NCBI RefSeq assembly: GCF_004104055.1
Contig: NZ_QOVJ01000002.1
Span: 186,001-250,000 of the forward strand
Length of the DNA stretch: 64,000 nt
Reading direction: 5' to 3'
Origin: Leeuwenhoekiella aestuarii
Lineage (GTDB): Bacteria > Bacteroidota > Bacteroidia > Flavobacteriales > Flavobacteriaceae
The notes under the pieces are model-generated. The model was not told the origin of the DNA and did not search any database. It saw only the letters and a program-made list of their open reading frames with translations. A program made the position numbers and the translations under genes. Shown one piece after another: positions 17,819 through 27,546 of the stretch; position 1 is the first letter of the stretch; every line of letters starts with the position of its first letter.

Positions 17819-18829
17819 TTATAATTCTTCCTTTTTTCCGTTTGGATATATAGCAAATCTTTCGGTTGCGGGAGAATGGGTATGCTCATTTGTAGACCAT
17901 GGCCACCCTCCAAATTGGTTTTCCTGAAAATTAGAGAATGCCTTTTCAATATCCTGTCTTGAATTTCCCACAAAAGGGCCGTGTTGAACAACAGGTTCAC
18001 CAATAGGTTTTCCTTCTAAAAGAAGTAATTGAGCGGGAGCAGAACCATTTTTCAGCGTCAAGACCTCGTTAACATCAGCTTTTATTTGGTGCATAGGAGG
18101 GATGTCAAAACCTTCAGCGACAATTGTATCACCTTCATAAAAATATAACGATCGGTTAGCTCCATCAATTCCTTTAGGAACTGTAAACTCTGCATTTGAC
18201 TCTAATGAGATTAGCCAGATGTTGACATCGTTATTAGGATTTGCTGCCCAAGAGTCAGGAGCAGGGTCTAATGCCTTGTGACCTTCAAAACTTCCTGCGA
18301 CAAGCTTAACTTTAATTTTATTTCCTTCTGAATCTTCTTTGGAAACAATAGGAATATTCTCGTGCCACATCATCCCGAAATAGGGTTCTACGCTTTTACT
18401 TTTCGCAGGTAAATTCAACCAAATTTGAAACAACAATAGTGGGTTTTCTTTTTCGGTATTTAACAAAGGAAACATCTCACTGTGTTGAACGCCTTTACCT
18501 GCAGTCATCCATTGTACATCACCTTTACCAAACCTGCCTGAAGCACCTAACGAATCAGAATGGTCAACAAAACCGCGCTCTGCGATTGTTACGGTTTCAA
18601 AGCCCACATGAGGATGTGCAGGAAAACCAGGCACTTTAGAGCCGTGGTACATTGCCCACCCGTCTTTTTTAGTAAAATCCTGACCAATATTACGATCGGC
18701 AAGAGAATCTACAGGGCCATATTTGCCATTTCCTTTAGGGAAATTATCATTATGAAAAGCACAAAATAAGAAGGGATCTTGTGTATCCCATTGCATTTGT
18801 AAGCGGGTGATTTTTTGTATTGCTGCCAT
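17819..18829 (-). CDS. Pirin-family bicupin protein
   Basis: A 336-residue cytoplasmic protein. The N-terminal cupin carries the four pirin iron ligands: His72 and His74 (FPAHPHVGFETVTI), His116 and Glu118 (GKGVQHSEMFP). The C-terminal cupin (about 180-300) is present but lacks an obvious metal site. Bacterial pirins act as redox-sensing or quercetinase-like proteins; the substrate here cannot be read. It is somewhat longer than the usual 230-290 residues, mainly through a longer C-terminal tail. Transcribed alone; downstream is the promoter region of the adhesin operon. Confidence 0.85.
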   Translation of the reverse strand: MAAIQKITRLQMQWDTQDPFLFCAFHNDNFPKGNGKYGPVDSLADRNIGQDFTKKDGWAMYHGSKVPGFPAHPHVGFETVTIAERGFVDHSDSLGASGRFGKGDVQWMTAGKGVQHSEMFPLLNTEKENPLLLFQIWLNLPAKSKSVEPYFGMMWHENIPIVSKEDSEGNKIKVKLVAGSFEGHKALDPAPDSWAANPNNDVNIWLISLESNAEFTVPKGIDGANRSLYFYEGDTIVAEGFDIPPMHQIKADVNEVLTLKNGSAPAQLLLLEGKPIGEPVVQHGPFVGNSRQDIEKAFSNFQENQFGGWPWSTNEHTHSPATERFAIYPNGKKEEL

Positions 18830-18989
18830 TGTAATTTACTTTAGATGGAATACGAAGATACGAGCGACAAGTGGAATTCTAAAAATTTAAAACCTCTACT
18901 TATAACATATTCATAAGAATTTAGCGATTATCAAATTTGTATTTTCACATCTGAATTAAAATCAGGTGAATCACCGAAAAACTAGCGTT

Positions 18990-19412
18990 ATGAATTTTTA
19001 TCAAAAAGAAATCCATTTAAAAGCAAGAAGCCGAGGCTTTCATTTAATTACTCCAGAAATTACCAGTCAGTTGGATGAATTGAGCAATATAAAGATTGGT
19101 CAATTACAGGTGTTTATCAAGCATACTTCAGCGAGTTTGACCATAAATGAGAACGCCGATCCTACCGTGCGTCAAGATTTTGAAAGCCATATGAATACAA
19201 TGGTTCCTGAGAACGCACCCTATTATATACATACGTATGAAGGTCCAGACGATATGCCGGCTCATATTAAAGCTTCATTAATGGGAGCATCAGTAACGAT
19301 ACCGGTAACCAACGGTCGCTTAAATCTGGGAACTTGGCAGGGTATTTACTTGTGCGAGCACCGCAATCACGGGGGATCACGTAAAGTAGTACTTACTTTA
19401 CTTGGTAACTAA
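18990..19412 (+). CDS. yjbQ: YjbQ/UPF0047 family protein (secondary thiamine-phosphate synthase type)
   Basis: A 140-residue protein with the complete family signature HTSASLTINENADPTVRQDF (45-64) and the C-terminal block GRLNLGTWQGIYLCEHRNHGGSRKVVLTLLG. Members have weak thiamine-phosphate synthase activity in vitro; the physiological role is unclear. The frame extends 8 codons upstream to a GTG, but ATG 18990 gives the usual family length (E. coli YjbQ is about 138 residues). The stop codon is the first triplet of a dispersed repeat described separately. Confidence 0.88.
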   Translation: MNFYQKEIHLKARSRGFHLITPEITSQLDELSNIKIGQLQVFIKHTSASLTINENADPTVRQDFESHMNTMVPENAPYYIHTYEGPDDMPAHIKASLMGASVTIPVTNGRLNLGTWQGIYLCEHRNHGGSRKVVLTLLGN

Positions 19413-19445
19413 ATTACCCTGAGGAAAGCCCATAGAGCATAATCT
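19408..19445 (+). repeat. Dispersed stop-codon repeat, copy 1 (after yjbQ)
   Basis: Reading from the yjbQ stop codon (TAA 19410-19412), the sequence TAAATTACCCTGAGG is followed by AAAGCC and ...GCAT. The same arrangement follows gnd and mscS. Confidence 0.5.
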
Positions 19446-19482
19446 GGAAACATCTCCTGAACTCGAGCCGAGCCTCATAGAT

Positions 19483-20313
19483 TTATAAAACTCGATTACC
19501 GAGTAAAGTATCTTTAGCTTCTATAAGTTGCTCAAGAATGTGTTCTACGCCATTTTCATTATTACTCTTAGTTTGATAATTAGCAGCTTTTGTGACATTA
19601 GGATGCGCATTTTGCATAGCAAAACTATAATCTGCTAGGCCTATCATCTCTAAGTCATTATTGTAATCACCAAAAACCATCGTTTCAGCTTTTGTAATAT
19701 TCAGACTGTCTTGTAAAATTTTAAGAGCGCGACCTTTATCAGTGTTCAGATGGCTGATGTCTAACCAGTTCTCACCACTGACTTTTACTTTAACCTGATC
19801 TTCTAATTTTTGAGCGATAGGATAAGTGGTCTCTTCTGAACCTCCAAAGCTATAAACCGCTATTTTAAAGAAATGGTCGTTGCTTATTTCAGTTAGATCT
19901 GGTACGCGTTTAAACTTGGTATAATATTCCTGAAAAATCTCAATAAAAGGCTCGTGGTCAGATTCTACATAGGCTTGCTCTTTTCCGCACAGTACAATGT
20001 GCGCATCTTCAATTTCACGCATTTGACGTATTAAATCGTGTACGACTTCTGCATCTACCGTACAGGTATCTAAAACTTCTGTTTTCTGAACAGTAATTCC
20101 ACCGTTTTCGGCAACTACCGTAATCTCATCTTTGATTAGGTCTAATTTGTCTATGATGCTGAAATATTGTCTTCCGCTGGCGGCAACAAATTGAATATTG
20201 TGTTTTTGAAGGTCTTTAAATAATTCAAAAAATCGTGGACTTACTTTTCCCTGATCATTAAGGAGTGTCCCGTCCATGTCTGTAACGACTAATTTTACTT
20301 GTGTCAAATCCAT
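19483..20313 (-). CDS. Cof-type HAD-superfamily phosphatase
   Basis: A 276-residue HAD-IIB hydrolase. Motif I is VVTDMDGTLL with nucleophile Asp12 and Asp14; motif II is FVAASGR; motif III has Lys in NTDKGRAL; motif IV is VFGDYNNDLEMI. These proteins remove phosphate from sugar phosphates, nucleotides or cofactors such as PLP and thiamine pyrophosphate; the exact substrate is not readable. Length and motif spacing are normal. No signal peptide. Convergent with yjbQ; monocistronic by appearance. Confidence 0.9.
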   Translation of the reverse strand: MDLTQVKLVVTDMDGTLLNDQGKVSPRFFELFKDLQKHNIQFVAASGRQYFSIIDKLDLIKDEITVVAENGGITVQKTEVLDTCTVDAEVVHDLIRQMREIEDAHIVLCGKEQAYVESDHEPFIEIFQEYYTKFKRVPDLTEISNDHFFKIAVYSFGGSEETTYPIAQKLEDQVKVKVSGENWLDISHLNTDKGRALKILQDSLNITKAETMVFGDYNNDLEMIGLADYSFAMQNAHPNVTKAANYQTKSNNENGVEHILEQLIEAKDTLLGNRVL

Positions 20314-20405
20314 ATTTGCAAAAATAACCCATAAATACTAGCTGTGTTTATGGGTTCTATTAATTCATTCTTAAATTACATTGAATTTTTGAGATTTCTA
20401 TTTTT

Positions 20406-21905
20406 TCAATATTTAGCTCCTTGATCGATACTTATACTTGCCTTTTCTATAAAATCACGTAAATCCTGATTTGCCGTTTTAAGATCTTCAGCACGCAGAT
20501 ACATCATATGACCACTGCGATATCCTTTAAAATCCATACGGTCTGTAAACTTCCCGTTGATGTTGATCTGACTCATAATATACTTAGCATTAAAATAGGT
20601 ACAAGCTCCATCATAATACCCAGACTGAACCATCAGATGCAGATTAGCGTTCATTCCCATAGCATCTCTTAAATCAGAACCAGTATGGTTATTAGAGCGA
20701 TCCCAAGGGTGAACATCACCAAACAAATCATAAGTTAGGTCAGTTTTAAAGCCTAACTCTTCGCGCATATAGTAATTGATGGCCGGCGTAAAACTATGAA
20801 GCCAGGAGGTTAATTCGCTGTTATAATCTGGAGAAGAACCTGCATCTGCGATGTCTAATCCTTTATAGCGTGAATCTAAACGACCAATAGTAAACCCTTC
20901 TTTGTCACGTAGAAGATCTTTCCAGAAATAATTAAATGGTACAGCAAGATTGTTTTGATTCACTGTCTTTTCTGAAAGACCAGAGTAGTATGCAATTTTT
21001 TTAACTGCAGCTTGTTTTTCAGTTGCAGAAGCATAACCTCCTTTTGCTAAAACAGGGAGTAACTCGTTAACAGCATATTCCTCAACTTCCGGAAGCATCT
21101 CAGTTAAATCTTTATTCTGAAGAGCAGGAGGTAGGGCGTTGTGATACCAGGCAGCAGCTGCAAAGTAAGGTAAACGGTTAGCGATCTCTACAGGACCTTC
21201 AAATTCAAATCCAATTTCGGTAGGAGATACCAGAACTACCCCATTTAAGTACATCCAGTTGCGTTGCTGTAAGGCTTTAGCTAAGCCTGAAACCCGCGTC
21301 GTGCCATAACTCTCACCTATTATAAACTTAGGAGAACGCCAGCGGTTGTGACGTGTTACAAAAGTGTTTACCCAATCAGCCAAATAAGCGATATCAGAAT
21401 TCACACCAAAAAATTGATCTCTTTTAGGAAGATTACCTTCTGAATCAGGGACCATTCTACTATAACCCGTATTCACCGGATTTACAAAAACAATATCTGC
21501 TACATCTAAAACAGAATTAGGATTGTCTTTGATGCCATAAGGCTGAACAGGAAATCCTTCATCTGTAATTTTTAAAATTCGGGGACCGGTATACGCAATA
21601 TGCATCCATACGGAAGCAGAACCGGGACCGCCATTAAAGCTTATAAGCAATGGTCTGGTTTGGTTATCTTTAATATCGGTTCTGGAATAATAGGTGTAAT
21701 TTAAAGTTGCTACGGGATAACCCATGTCGTCCCAAACCGGCTGAAAACCTAATTCTGCCTGATACGGGATTGTTTTGCCTTTTATTGCAACGCTATGATT
21801 AGAAATAATTGTCGTGTCAACCGGAACGCTAACTCTTTGAGCTGTAAGCGTGGTGAAAAAACCAAAAGCTAACAGGCTTTTAAAAAATGTAATTTTTAGA
21901 TTCAT
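20406..21905 (-). CDS. Exported serine carboxypeptidase, S10 family
   Basis: A 499-residue exported peptidase (signal about 1-22, ending LTAQ). The oxyanion-hole motif NGGPGSAS lies at 91-98; the nucleophile is Ser199 (IIGESYGTTR); the remaining triad members fit Asp432 (SGYYDGACTYFN) and His466 (RSGHMMYL). Expected to release C-terminal amino acids from peptides in the periplasm or outside. The same strand carries an amidohydrolase 113 bp upstream; each gene seems to have its own promoter. Confidence 0.9.
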   Translation of the reverse strand: MNLKITFFKSLLAFGFFTTLTAQRVSVPVDTTIISNHSVAIKGKTIPYQAELGFQPVWDDMGYPVATLNYTYYSRTDIKDNQTRPLLISFNGGPGSASVWMHIAYTGPRILKITDEGFPVQPYGIKDNPNSVLDVADIVFVNPVNTGYSRMVPDSEGNLPKRDQFFGVNSDIAYLADWVNTFVTRHNRWRSPKFIIGESYGTTRVSGLAKALQQRNWMYLNGVVLVSPTEIGFEFEGPVEIANRLPYFAAAAWYHNALPPALQNKDLTEMLPEVEEYAVNELLPVLAKGGYASATEKQAAVKKIAYYSGLSEKTVNQNNLAVPFNYFWKDLLRDKEGFTIGRLDSRYKGLDIADAGSSPDYNSELTSWLHSFTPAINYYMREELGFKTDLTYDLFGDVHPWDRSNNHTGSDLRDAMGMNANLHLMVQSGYYDGACTYFNAKYIMSQININGKFTDRMDFKGYRSGHMMYLRAEDLKTANQDLRDFIEKASISIDQGAKY

Positions 21906-22018
21906 TTAGTGAAAAGTTTAATTCTGAAAACTTAAAATTAATCAAACCTTAGTTTAATACGTTAAAATAGCTGGTCGAGATTTGATAATAAAAACTTCTA
22001 AAAAATCAAGAATAGATT

Positions 22019-23422
22019 TTAATAGGTGCTTGTTTTTAGAAGATTTTCTAAATCTTCAGAACTCAATGTTTTTCCACTTTTAACTACTATAAAAATATCC
22101 TGAGTGTTTTGAATATTTTCAAGCGGATTGGAATTGAGCAAAACTAAGTCTGCAGCTGCGCCACTTTTGATTTCCGGAAGTTGCTTTTGCAAAAATTTTG
22201 ACCCATTAGAAGCAGAAGTCTGTAAAGCTTGTAGTGGAGTTAAACCAGCATCTACTAAAGCTTTTAATTCTTTGTGAAGTGAAATTCCGGGATAGGTATA
22301 GGAGTTGAATGCACCACTGTCTGAACCAGCTAAAAGTTTCACATTATTTACAGCAAGTTCTCCAGCCAGTTTTACAAATGCCGAATCTAGATTTTTGCGC
22401 ATAATTATAAATTCTGGGGAAGCATTTTTAGCACTATTAATACGGCCGGCATAAGTTTTTTGAATTCTGGGTCCTATATACTTTAAGTATTCGTCAGTGG
22501 TGTGGTCGGTTTCATCAAGATGGCTTAAGGTGTGACCTATGTGTAAAGTAGGCACTACAAAAACATCATTTTCTTTAAGTTTAGAAAAAGTTTCTTGAGC
22601 CACCGAATCTGAATACGTTTTCATCACGCGGTCTAAGGAATTCCAGAAACCTGTTTCGTTATTTTTAACAGCTTCGGTGATTGCGATTTCTTCTATAGAA
22701 CATCCTTTTAAAACATAATATAAATGCTCAATAGCATCAATGCCTGCGTTTGTAGTTTCTTCAACCGTAACGCTATACGGCATATGACCGCTGGTAATCA
22801 TTCCACGTTTTTCTGCTTCAGCGATAACTTTTAAATAATTCTCGCCATTAATTTTGCTGTCATAGATCTTTACAAAATCTACATTCAATTGCGCTAAAGA
22901 GTCTAAAGCAGTATTGATTTCTTCATTATTAGAAACCTCAAGTGAACCAGCCCAAGTCGCTCCGGGACCATCTATCTTAGGCCCTGATGTGTAAATTGTA
23001 GGCCCCACCAGGTTACCATCTGTGATTTGTTTTTGCCATTCTTTTACAGCGGTTGTCAAATCACCGCCGGCATCGCGTACTGTTGTAATTCCGTTTGCAA
23101 TAAAGAGGTTGAGTAATTTTTTATTTTCTTCTGTGAGCTCTTTTCCACCTCTAAAATGAACGTGGTTATCCCAAAGCCCCGTCATTAGATATTTGCCGCT
23201 TCCATCGATTTGCTGTGCTGCAGAACTGGTTAAAAGGTCTTTGCTTTTTATAATGGAATGAATGGTATCTCCTGCGATGAATACCGATTGATCTTTAAGA
23301 ATTTCACCGGTTTCTAGATCTATGATATTCACATTGTGAATCGCTGCACTAAATTGCGGCGGTGGGTTTCCGCAGGAATTAAAAAGTAAAGCTGAAAGAA
23401 TAAGCGTGAAAATCAGTCGCAT
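22019..23422 (-). CDS. Amidohydrolase-family lipoprotein (imidazolonepropionase-like)
   Basis: A 467-residue lipoprotein (lipobox ...LLFNSC, Cys17). The metallo-dependent hydrolase fold shows HVH at 87-89, a candidate carbamylated Lys in VDFVKIYDSK, His in MITSGHMPYS and IEHLYYV, and the catalytic Asp in LLAGSDSG. The C-terminal strand block (GAAADLVLLNSNPLENI) is typical of the class that includes prolidase-like and imidazolonepropionase-like enzymes. Likely acts on a cyclic amide or a dipeptide in the periplasm; its neighbour on the same strand is a serine carboxypeptidase, which fits peptide catabolism. Substrate uncertain. Confidence 0.87.
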   Translation of the reverse strand: MRLIFTLILSALLFNSCGNPPPQFSAAIHNVNIIDLETGEILKDQSVFIAGDTIHSIIKSKDLLTSSAAQQIDGSGKYLMTGLWDNHVHFRGGKELTEENKKLLNLFIANGITTVRDAGGDLTTAVKEWQKQITDGNLVGPTIYTSGPKIDGPGATWAGSLEVSNNEEINTALDSLAQLNVDFVKIYDSKINGENYLKVIAEAEKRGMITSGHMPYSVTVEETTNAGIDAIEHLYYVLKGCSIEEIAITEAVKNNETGFWNSLDRVMKTYSDSVAQETFSKLKENDVFVVPTLHIGHTLSHLDETDHTTDEYLKYIGPRIQKTYAGRINSAKNASPEFIIMRKNLDSAFVKLAGELAVNNVKLLAGSDSGAFNSYTYPGISLHKELKALVDAGLTPLQALQTSASNGSKFLQKQLPEIKSGAAADLVLLNSNPLENIQNTQDIFIVVKSGKTLSSEDLENLLKTSTY

Positions 23423-23539
23423 TTGAGGGATTTTTAAATTTCTAGAAAATTACTGCAATCTATTCAATTAGGAAATCTATAAAAGCAAAAGAGCCCCATA
23501 ACAGGAGCCCTTATACTTTATATTTAAGAGGATAATTTT

Positions 23540-23567
23540 ATTGGCATTGCCCCAGAGGGTTTACTAT
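23540..23567 (-). repeat. Dispersed repeat, copy 2b (gnd/amidohydrolase gap)
   Basis: On the minus strand this reads AGTAAACCCTCTGGGGCAAT, a shorter and more divergent relative of the copies that begin at stop codons. It lies 36 bp beyond the better copy that starts at the gnd stop codon. Confidence 0.3.
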
Positions 23568-23602
23568 TCAGAAGCTTATCTCGAAATAGGAAATTTGTTT
23601 CT

Positions 23603-23641
23603 AACGAATTCCTCGTAAGCTTACCCTTAGGTAATTTACTT
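23603..23641 (-). repeat. Dispersed stop-codon repeat, copy 2a (after gnd)
   Basis: On the minus strand the gnd stop codon opens the sequence TAAATTACCTAAGGGTAAGC and the element ends with CGAGGAATTC. It aligns over about 39 nt with the copy after mscS, with one gap and roughly eight differences. Confidence 0.55.
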
Positions 23642-25048
23642 ACCCCATTCGGTATGAAAAACACCTTCACGATCTATGCGCTCGTAGGTATGAGAACCAA
23701 AGTTGTCACGCTGTGCCTGAATCAAGTTGAGCGGTAAATGACTTGAAGTATATGCTTCAAAATAATTTAATGCACTAGAAAGTCCGGGAACCGGAATACC
23801 GCTTTGAGCTGCATAAGCTACAGTTTCGCGAACAGAAGCTAACGTATCCTGAACTTTATCAACAAATGAAGGCGCTAACAACAAGTTAGGTAGTTCTTTA
23901 TCTGCGGTGTAGGCGTCAGAAATATCTTCTAATAAACCTGCACGTATGATACAACCTGCTCTCCATATTTTTGCAATTACAGACATATCTAAATCATATT
24001 CATACTCTTTAGAAGCATCAGCAAGCTGGTGTAAACCTTGTGCATAAGCTACGATAAACGCAAAATATAAAGACTCTTCTGCAAGCGCAATAATTTTATC
24101 TTTATCAATAGGTTGTGGTTCTGGGCGACTGTACAATTTATCAGCAACGATACGCTCGTCTTTTAATGCAGAAATCTCACGCATACTAACCGCAACGTCT
24201 ATTGTTGGGACTGGTATACCTAAATCCATTGCATTTTGAGAAGTCCATTTACCAGTACCTTTTTGTTTGGCTTTGTCTAATATTTTGTCAACTAATCTAC
24301 CATCACCCAAGTCATCTTCCTGTTTAAAGATTTCCGCAGTAATTTCAACTAAAAATGATTGCAAACGGCCTTTGTTCCAAAGATTATAAACCTGATGCAG
24401 TTCATCATTATCTAAGCCTACAGACTTTCTCAATAAGTCATAGATCTCTGATGTTAATTGCATCAAACCGTATTCAATACCATTATGAACCATCTTCACG
24501 TAATTTCCGGCAGATTTAGGGCCTAAGTGCGCTACACAAGGTTCACCGTTAAATTTAGCCGAAACAGCTTCAAAAATAGGTTTAATATGCGTGTAAGCTT
24601 CTGCATTACCGCCGGGCATAATACTAGGTCCTTTACGAGCACCTTCTGCACCGCCACTAACACCTGCACCAAAGAAATTGATACCTTTTTCTTTTAAATA
24701 AGATTCGCGACGGTCTGTGTCTGTGAAGAATGAGTTACCCCCATCTATTATAATATCACCTTTATCAAGATGTGGTAATAAAGTTTCTATTACTTGATCT
24801 ACAATTTTACCTGCAGGCACAAGCAGCATAATTTTTCGCGGAGCAGCAAGGGCATCTACAAAAGTTTCTATTTCGGTAGAAGCATCAACTTTTTCTAAAT
24901 TTCCACCTTCTTTCTTTAAAGCATCAACTTTTTCCTGATCTAGGTCATAGCCAAAAGCTTTAAAATCGTTGTCTGCGACGTTTAATATAAAGTTGCGTCC
25001 CATAACACCGAGACCTACCAGGCCAAAATCATAATTTTTATGCTCCAT
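23636..25048 (-). CDS. gnd: 6-Phosphogluconate dehydrogenase, decarboxylating
   Basis: Third step of the oxidative pentose phosphate pathway: 6-phosphogluconate to ribulose 5-phosphate with NADP reduction. The 470-residue protein has the dinucleotide site GLGVMGRN (12-19), the substrate motif GAGVSGGAEGARKGPSIMPGG, the catalytic region HNGIEYGLMQ with Lys in VKMVHNGIEY, and the C-terminal tail (HLPLNLIQAQRDNFGSHTYERID). Length is typical of the long, dimeric form. It is divergent from zwf-pgl, so all three oxidative-branch genes sit together. Confidence 0.96.
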   Translation of the reverse strand: MEHKNYDFGLVGLGVMGRNFILNVADNDFKAFGYDLDQEKVDALKKEGGNLEKVDASTEIETFVDALAAPRKIMLLVPAGKIVDQVIETLLPHLDKGDIIIDGGNSFFTDTDRRESYLKEKGINFFGAGVSGGAEGARKGPSIMPGGNAEAYTHIKPIFEAVSAKFNGEPCVAHLGPKSAGNYVKMVHNGIEYGLMQLTSEIYDLLRKSVGLDNDELHQVYNLWNKGRLQSFLVEITAEIFKQEDDLGDGRLVDKILDKAKQKGTGKWTSQNAMDLGIPVPTIDVAVSMREISALKDERIVADKLYSRPEPQPIDKDKIIALAEESLYFAFIVAYAQGLHQLADASKEYEYDLDMSVIAKIWRAGCIIRAGLLEDISDAYTADKELPNLLLAPSFVDKVQDTLASVRETVAYAAQSGIPVPGLSSALNYFEAYTSSHLPLNLIQAQRDNFGSHTYERIDREGVFHTEWGK

Positions 25049-25124
25049 AATAATGAGTTATTGTTCTTTTTAATTTGACACCATAATGTTTTTATAAAGC
25101 CTCCCGTGTGCCGTAAAGATGCCT

Positions 25125-25132
25125 TATTTTTG
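25125..25132 (+). promoter_or_regulatory. Candidate -7 box for zwf-pgl
   Basis: TATTTTTG fits TAnnTTTG and lies 120 bp before the zwf start. No clear -33 TTG is seen at the usual distance, so this is tentative. Confidence 0.3.
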
Positions 25133-25145
25133 TATTGGTTAAAGC

Positions 25146-25153
25146 CAAAATTA
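25146..25153 (-). promoter_or_regulatory. Candidate -7 box for gnd
   Basis: The minus strand reads TAATTTTG, matching TAnnTTTG, 98 bp before the gnd start. It faces the plus-strand box at 25125-25132, so the two transcripts would overlap at their 5' ends. No clear -33 element. Confidence 0.3.
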
Positions 25154-25252
25154 AATGATAACATTGACTTTTTACTGCTTTATTCTATAAACTCATGTTA
25201 TAATTGCAAATAACCAACTAACACACCATAAAACTGAAAATCATTATTTTTT

Positions 25253-26791
25253 ATGAATAATACATCTAACCAGCTATTGGTAATTTTTGGAGCGTCTGGA
25301 GATTTAACGGCTCGTAAACTTATCCCTGCTCTATACAATTTATATGAAGGCGGACATTTCCCTGAAAATTTTGCGGTTTTGGGAGCGAGTAGAAGTGACC
25401 TCACTGATGAAGAATTTAGAAAACGCGTAGTTTATGAGAGTCCGTTTTTAAAAGAGCAAGTAAAAAAGAAAGATAAAGACTTCATCAAGAAGTTTGCAGA
25501 TATGATGTTTTATTCAGATTTAGGAAGTGATTATGATTCTGAATATAGCAACTTGAATAAGCGTATTGAAGCGCTTAACAAAGAACATAAACTAGACGAG
25601 AATTATACCTTTTATCTTTCTACGCCACCTAGTTTGTATGAGCCTATTGCAAAAAATCTTTCAGATCAAGGGCTAACTAAAGGTTCTGGTACTGACAAAG
25701 CTTTTAGACGTATCGTTGTTGAAAAACCATTTGGTTATAGTCTGGAGACAGCAAAAGAGTTGAACATAGGCTTACAGAAGTATTTTAAGGAAAAGCAGAT
25801 CTACCGTATAGATCATTATTTAGGAAAAGAAACTGTACAGAACTTAATGGTTACCCGTTTCTCTAATTCTATTTTTGAGCCACTTTGGAATCGTAATTAC
25901 ATTCACCACGTGCAAATCACTAATGCCGAAACGGTAGGAGTAGAGAAGCGTGGCGGTTATTATGATAAGTCTGGAGCTTTACGCGATATGTTTCAGAGTC
26001 ACTTGTTACAGATTGTTTCGCTTATCGTTATGGAGCCACCTATAAGTGCAGAGGCTGATGAGATACACAACGAAAAGGTAAAAGCGTTGAAGTCAATAAG
26101 AATGATGACTAGTAAAGATGACCTTTTCAATAATACGATGAAGGGGCAATATGTAGCTTCTAGTATAGACGGAAAACGCGTAAAAGGCTATCGTGAAGAA
26201 GAAGGTGTAGACCCTGAATCTAAAACCGAAACCTATGCGGCTGTTAAGTTTTTTGTAGATAACTGGCGTTGGAAAGATGTACCATTCTATGTACGTACTG
26301 CTAAGCGTATGCCTACTAAAGTAACCGAAGTGGTTATTCACTTTAAAACACCACATCATCAGGTTTTTAAAGAGCAAGACGTTAATAATAAAGATAATAA
26401 ACTGGTTATACGTATTCAGCCAGATGAAGGTATCCTCATCAAATTTGGTGTTAAAGTACCCGGACAAGGCTTTAAAGTAGAACGTGCAAATATGGACTTT
26501 TACTACAGCAGCCTTGCAGATAAAAATATTATGGATGCTTACGAGCGTTTATTACTTGATGCTATGCAGGGAGATACTACTCTATATGCGCGAGCAGATG
26601 AAGTTGAAGCGGCCTGGGCATTTGTTGATCCTATTTTAGATTATTGGGCTAATGATAAAGATGTTCCTACTTACGGTTATCCTGCCGGAACCTGGGGACC
26701 TAAAAATTCTGATGATCTTATAGAAGATAGTAACGGCTGGAGAAATCCGGGAGAGCTATTGACAGACGAAACCGGTTTCTGTATTATTTAA
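25253..26791 (+). CDS. zwf: Glucose-6-phosphate 1-dehydrogenase
   Basis: First step of the oxidative pentose phosphate pathway. The 512-residue protein shows the NADP-binding motif GASGDLTARKL (13-23), EKPFG (157-161) and the active-site signature RIDHYLGKE (185-193), which holds the catalytic His and substrate-binding Lys. Length is normal. Followed by pgl after 30 bp in an operon and divergent from gnd with a 204-bp shared upstream region. Confidence 0.97.
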   Translation: MNNTSNQLLVIFGASGDLTARKLIPALYNLYEGGHFPENFAVLGASRSDLTDEEFRKRVVYESPFLKEQVKKKDKDFIKKFADMMFYSDLGSDYDSEYSNLNKRIEALNKEHKLDENYTFYLSTPPSLYEPIAKNLSDQGLTKGSGTDKAFRRIVVEKPFGYSLETAKELNIGLQKYFKEKQIYRIDHYLGKETVQNLMVTRFSNSIFEPLWNRNYIHHVQITNAETVGVEKRGGYYDKSGALRDMFQSHLLQIVSLIVMEPPISAEADEIHNEKVKALKSIRMMTSKDDLFNNTMKGQYVASSIDGKRVKGYREEEGVDPESKTETYAAVKFFVDNWRWKDVPFYVRTAKRMPTKVTEVVIHFKTPHHQVFKEQDVNNKDNKLVIRIQPDEGILIKFGVKVPGQGFKVERANMDFYYSSLADKNIMDAYERLLLDAMQGDTTLYARADEVEAAWAFVDPILDYWANDKDVPTYGYPAGTWGPKNSDDLIEDSNGWRNPGELLTDETGFCII

Positions 26792-26821
26792 ATTAATTTT
26801 TTAATTATAAAACTTCCATTG

Positions 26822-27532
26822 ATGGATTTACATATAAAAGAAACAAAGCAGTTAGTAGCTGAAGCGTTTTCTGAATTTTTTAAAGAAAAGTGTTCAACCG
26901 GTGATGATGTACATATCGCATTATCTGGCGGAAGCACTCCTAAAATAGTTTTTGATCATTTAGCTGCAGAATATGGAGCTGAAATTGATTGGTCAAAAGT
27001 TTTCTTGTATTGGGGCGATGAGCGTTGCGTACCACCTTCAGATTCAGAGAGTAATTATAAAATGACGGTAGAGCACCTCATTTCTAAAATTGATATTCCA
27101 GAAGAAAATATCTTCAGAATTCTAGGTGAAGATGATCCTGAAGAAGAAGCAAAGCGGTATTCTAACGTTCTTGATGAGCAATTGCCTAAAGCGAATGGAA
27201 TTCCCTGTTTTGACTTGGTAATGCTGGGTATGGGAGATGATGGCCATACTGTTTCTATTTTTCCTTACAACATAGAATTATGGGAAATGCCCGAGAATTG
27301 CCGTGTAGCAAAACATCCTGACAGCGGTCAACAACGTGTAACATTTACCGGTAAGATTGTAAATAATGCAAAGACGATTGCATTTTTAGTAACCGGCGCC
27401 GGTAAAACTGAAAAAGTGACCAGTATCATAAAAGAGCAAGAAGGGTATAAACAATATCCTGCAAGTTTAGTCTCTCCTAAACAAGGTGAATTGCACTGGT
27501 TTTTAGATCAGGACGCAGCAGCAGGATTGTAA
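26822..27532 (+). CDS. pgl: 6-Phosphogluconolactonase
   Basis: Hydrolyses 6-phosphogluconolactone between the Zwf and Gnd steps. The 236-residue protein has the family blocks ALSGGSTPKIVFDHL, WGDERCVPPSDSESNYKM and LGMGDDGHTVSIFP. A TTG immediately before the ATG is in frame; ATG 26822 is taken as the start. Second gene of the zwf-pgl operon; the next gene (CDF transporter) is convergent with only 14 bp between stop codons and no terminator hairpin visible. Confidence 0.95.
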   Translation: MDLHIKETKQLVAEAFSEFFKEKCSTGDDVHIALSGGSTPKIVFDHLAAEYGAEIDWSKVFLYWGDERCVPPSDSESNYKMTVEHLISKIDIPEENIFRILGEDDPEEEAKRYSNVLDEQLPKANGIPCFDLVMLGMGDDGHTVSIFPYNIELWEMPENCRVAKHPDSGQQRVTFTGKIVNNAKTIAFLVTGAGKTEKVTSIIKEQEGYKQYPASLVSPKQGELHWFLDQDAAAGL

Positions 27533-27546
27533 GAAATAATCTAGTA

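Noticed and set aside
20319-20326. TATTTTTG on the minus strand just before the HAD phosphatase start
   Set aside because: It fits TAnnTTTG but lies only 6 bp before the ATG and has no -33 element, so a promoter call would require a leaderless transcript.
23480-23520. Candidate terminator after gnd (repeated GAGCCC)
   Set aside because: The two GAGCCC copies are direct, not inverted, so they do not form a hairpin stem.
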